Below, piece after piece: positions 62,732 through 64,000 of a DNA stretch of 64,000 nucleotides. This DNA is from Pontibacillus halophilus JSM 076056 = DSM 19796. GTDB lineage: Bacteria; Bacillota; Bacilli; Bacillales; BH030062. Both the position numbers and the translations under genes were made by a program. Each line of letters begins with the position of its first letter. The stretch's first letter is position 1. The notes beneath the pieces were generated by a model. That model was not told the origin of the DNA. It made no database searches and saw only the letters and a program-made list of their open reading frames with translations. The stretch spans positions 124,001-188,000 of the forward strand of contig NZ_AULI01000001.1 of the NCBI RefSeq assembly GCF_000425205.1, written 5' to 3'.

Positions 62732-64000
62732 ACTGTTTTTCAGTTTTCGACTTTCTTCCTACTCTCTGAAACAAACGAACGATTCGTCTTGATAAGTCAT
62801 CAAAGAATGTGTACACCACTGGTATAAGAAGAAGCGTGAAAATCATGGATACAGATAAACCAAAGATAATCGTAATTGCCATTGGCTGTTGGGCCTCCGA
62901 ACCTTGCCCAATTCCGATCGCTAACGGAACCATACCGAGTACAGTCGTAAGTGTAGTCATCAGGATCGGACGAAGTCGTGTTCGACCTGCTTCTAGAATC
63001 GCTTCCATCCGTTCAATGCCTCGCTCGCGGAGAATATTAATATAATCCACCAGAACAATGGCATTGTTCACAACAATTCCGGCGAGCATAATTACCCCAA
63101 CGATAGCTGGTAGGCTGAGTGGCTTCCCGGTGATATAAAGACCACCAAAGATTCCAATTGCCGTTGCTGGCAGTGAGAACATAATAACAAATGGGTACAA
63201 CAAGTTCTCGAACTGAATGGCCATCACTGCATAGACAAGGAAAATGGAGAAGATGAGCGCAAGGCCTAAATCTCCGAAAGAATCTTGCATGTCCTCTGCT
63301 TGGCCACCCATTGAATAGGAATATCCATCAGGGAAATTCATGTTCTGCAATTTCGCCTCAATATCTTGAGATATACTCCCTAAATCTCGGTCCACAATTT
63401 CACTCGTTACATTGACTTGACGTTCTTGATTCTCACGAAGCAACGTCACTGGACCTTGCACTTGCTCGAGCTCCGCAATCGTAGCAAGTGGGATAGTTGA
63501 CCCCTGCTGCGTCTGGATGCTAAGTGTTTCTAAGTCATTAATAGTCTTTCGTTCATCTTCAGGTAGAAGAACGTTAACGGTTATTTCGTCGCCGCCTTCT
63601 CTAAATTGAGTGGCAGGTGACCCTTGGAACCCAGCTTGTACTTGAGCTAGTACTTGCTGATACGACAGGCCGTACTGCGCAGCCTCGTCTCGGTCTACGT
63701 TAATCTGAATCTCAGGACGACCTTCATCTGCAGAAGTTTCTGCGTTATACACGCCCTCCACTTCAGAGATCATGTATACAACTTGTTCCGACAACTCTTT
63801 TAACACATCGTAATCTTCTCCGTTCAGCTGGATCTGAACTGGGTCACCTGTACCCAAGCCCCCAGACATTTCGCTTACGGTAATTTCAGCTCCAACGATG
63901 TCTTTCAATCTCTCGTCAATTTCTTGCATAACGCTTGTTGTTGTCTTCTCTCGTTCCTCTGGAGGAATAAGCTGAAGCGTGTACGTTGCTTCGTTACCTG
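62730..64000 (-). CDS. RND-family efflux transporter, C-terminal part (cut by window edge)
   Basis: The frame is open from the window end to the stop at 62730, so only the last roughly 423 residues are present; the ATG at 63929 is internal. Visible: part of the porter domain with the S-x-G-Q-A-E segment (YSMGGQAEDM), then six transmembrane helices with the GIVVNNAIVLVDYIN motif and RLRPILMTTLTTVLGMVPLA, hallmarks of AcrB/SwrC proteins. Proton-driven export of drugs or surfactant-like compounds is expected from the family. Confidence 0.9.
   Translation of the reverse strand, partial: GNEATYTLQLIPPEEREKTTTSVMQEIDERLKDIVGAEITVSEMSGGLGTGDPVQIQLNGEDYDVLKELSEQVVYMISEVEGVYNAETSADEGRPEIQINVDRDEAAQYGLSYQQVLAQVQAGFQGSPATQFREGGDEITVNVLLPEDERKTINDLETLSIQTQQGSTIPLATIAELEQVQGPVTLLRENQERQVNVTSEIVDRDLGSISQDIEAKLQNMNFPDGYSYSMGGQAEDMQDSFGDLGLALIFSIFLVYAVMAIQFENLLYPFVIMFSLPATAIGIFGGLYITGKPLSLPAIVGVIMLAGIVVNNAIVLVDYINILRERGIERMEAILEAGRTRLRPILMTTLTTVLGMVPLAIGIGQGSEAQQPMAITIIFGLSVSMIFTLLLIPVVYTFFDDLSRRIVRLFQRVGRKSKTEKQ

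Noticed and set aside
1-64000. tRNA, rRNA, CRISPR arrays, transposases, integrases
   Set aside because: Read through both strands; no cloverleaf, regularly spaced direct repeats or recombinase motifs were found.

Overview
The window looks like chromosomal DNA of a low-to-moderate GC Gram-positive bacterium of the family Bacillaceae, probably a moderately salt-adapted one (Pontibacillus/Halobacillus-like; the genus is inference). Evidence: strong AGGAGG-type ribosome sites, GTG and TTG starts, sigma-A promoters, many T-tailed terminators, Bacillus-type gene sets (PxpABC, the YwqCDE tyrosine kinase/phosphatase module, TagO, SecA2 with its SLAP partner), a BCCT osmolyte transporter and very acidic secreted proteins. 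No rRNA, tRNA, CRISPR array, transposase or prophage gene is visible.

Layout. 0.3-3.7 kb: SecA2 and the SLAP-domain S-layer assembly protein. 3.7-5.5 kb: a small ORF, a VanZ protein and galU. 5.5-11.9 kb: one giant secreted amylopullulanase with two GH13 catalytic modules. 12-14.5 kb: 5-oxoprolinase pxpBAC. 14.6-18.5 kb: an orphan HlyD-type adaptor, a membrane protein and an APC amino acid permease. 18.8-24.3 kb: a secreted GH31 glucosidase with a strange acidic repeat tail, a GH66 dextranase-like enzyme, and a structured intergenic repeat bounded by twin hairpins. 24.3-31 kb: a hypothetical anchored protein, UDP-glucose dehydrogenase, a dynamin-like protein that has lost its GTPase motifs, a DUF2252 protein, a zinc-ribbon protein and a lipoprotein. 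31.2-35.7 kb: sulfate activation (sat, SLC13 transporter, cysC, cysQ). 35.8-39.2 kb: LCP protein plus YwqE/YwqC/YwqD. 39.4-43.2 kb: AlaX-like editing protein, BCCT transporter, DUF4190 protein. 43.3-62.6 kb: a cell-envelope polysaccharide region. The last 1.3 kb is the 3' part of an RND efflux gene cut by the window edge.

How the genes work together. GalU and Ugd make UDP-glucose and UDP-glucuronate; WecC and WecG/TagA-type enzymes, TagO, a flippase, an O-antigen-ligase-like polymerase, a sugar epimerase and a GT4 glycosyltransferase would build and export a surface glycan; YwqCDE and the LCP protein would control chain length, phosphorylation and wall attachment. Two huge secreted hydrolases (GH73 glucosaminidase and M14 carboxypeptidase) carry the same family of SH3-like wall modules and flank the glycan genes. 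Outside the cell, amylopullulanase, GH31 and GH66 enzymes point to use of starch- and dextran-type alpha-glucans, probably under CcpA control.

Most unusual items: a full-length but metal-ligand-depleted paralogue of the YwqE phosphatase; a stand-alone QueC-like PP-loop protein in the glycan region; the dynamin-like pseudo-GTPase; the GH31 enzyme with a roughly 90-residue acidic linker, a 9-residue tandem repeat and an Asn/Phe/Gly-rich tail; and a perfect 24-bp-arm palindrome that swallows the stop codon of the GH66 gene.
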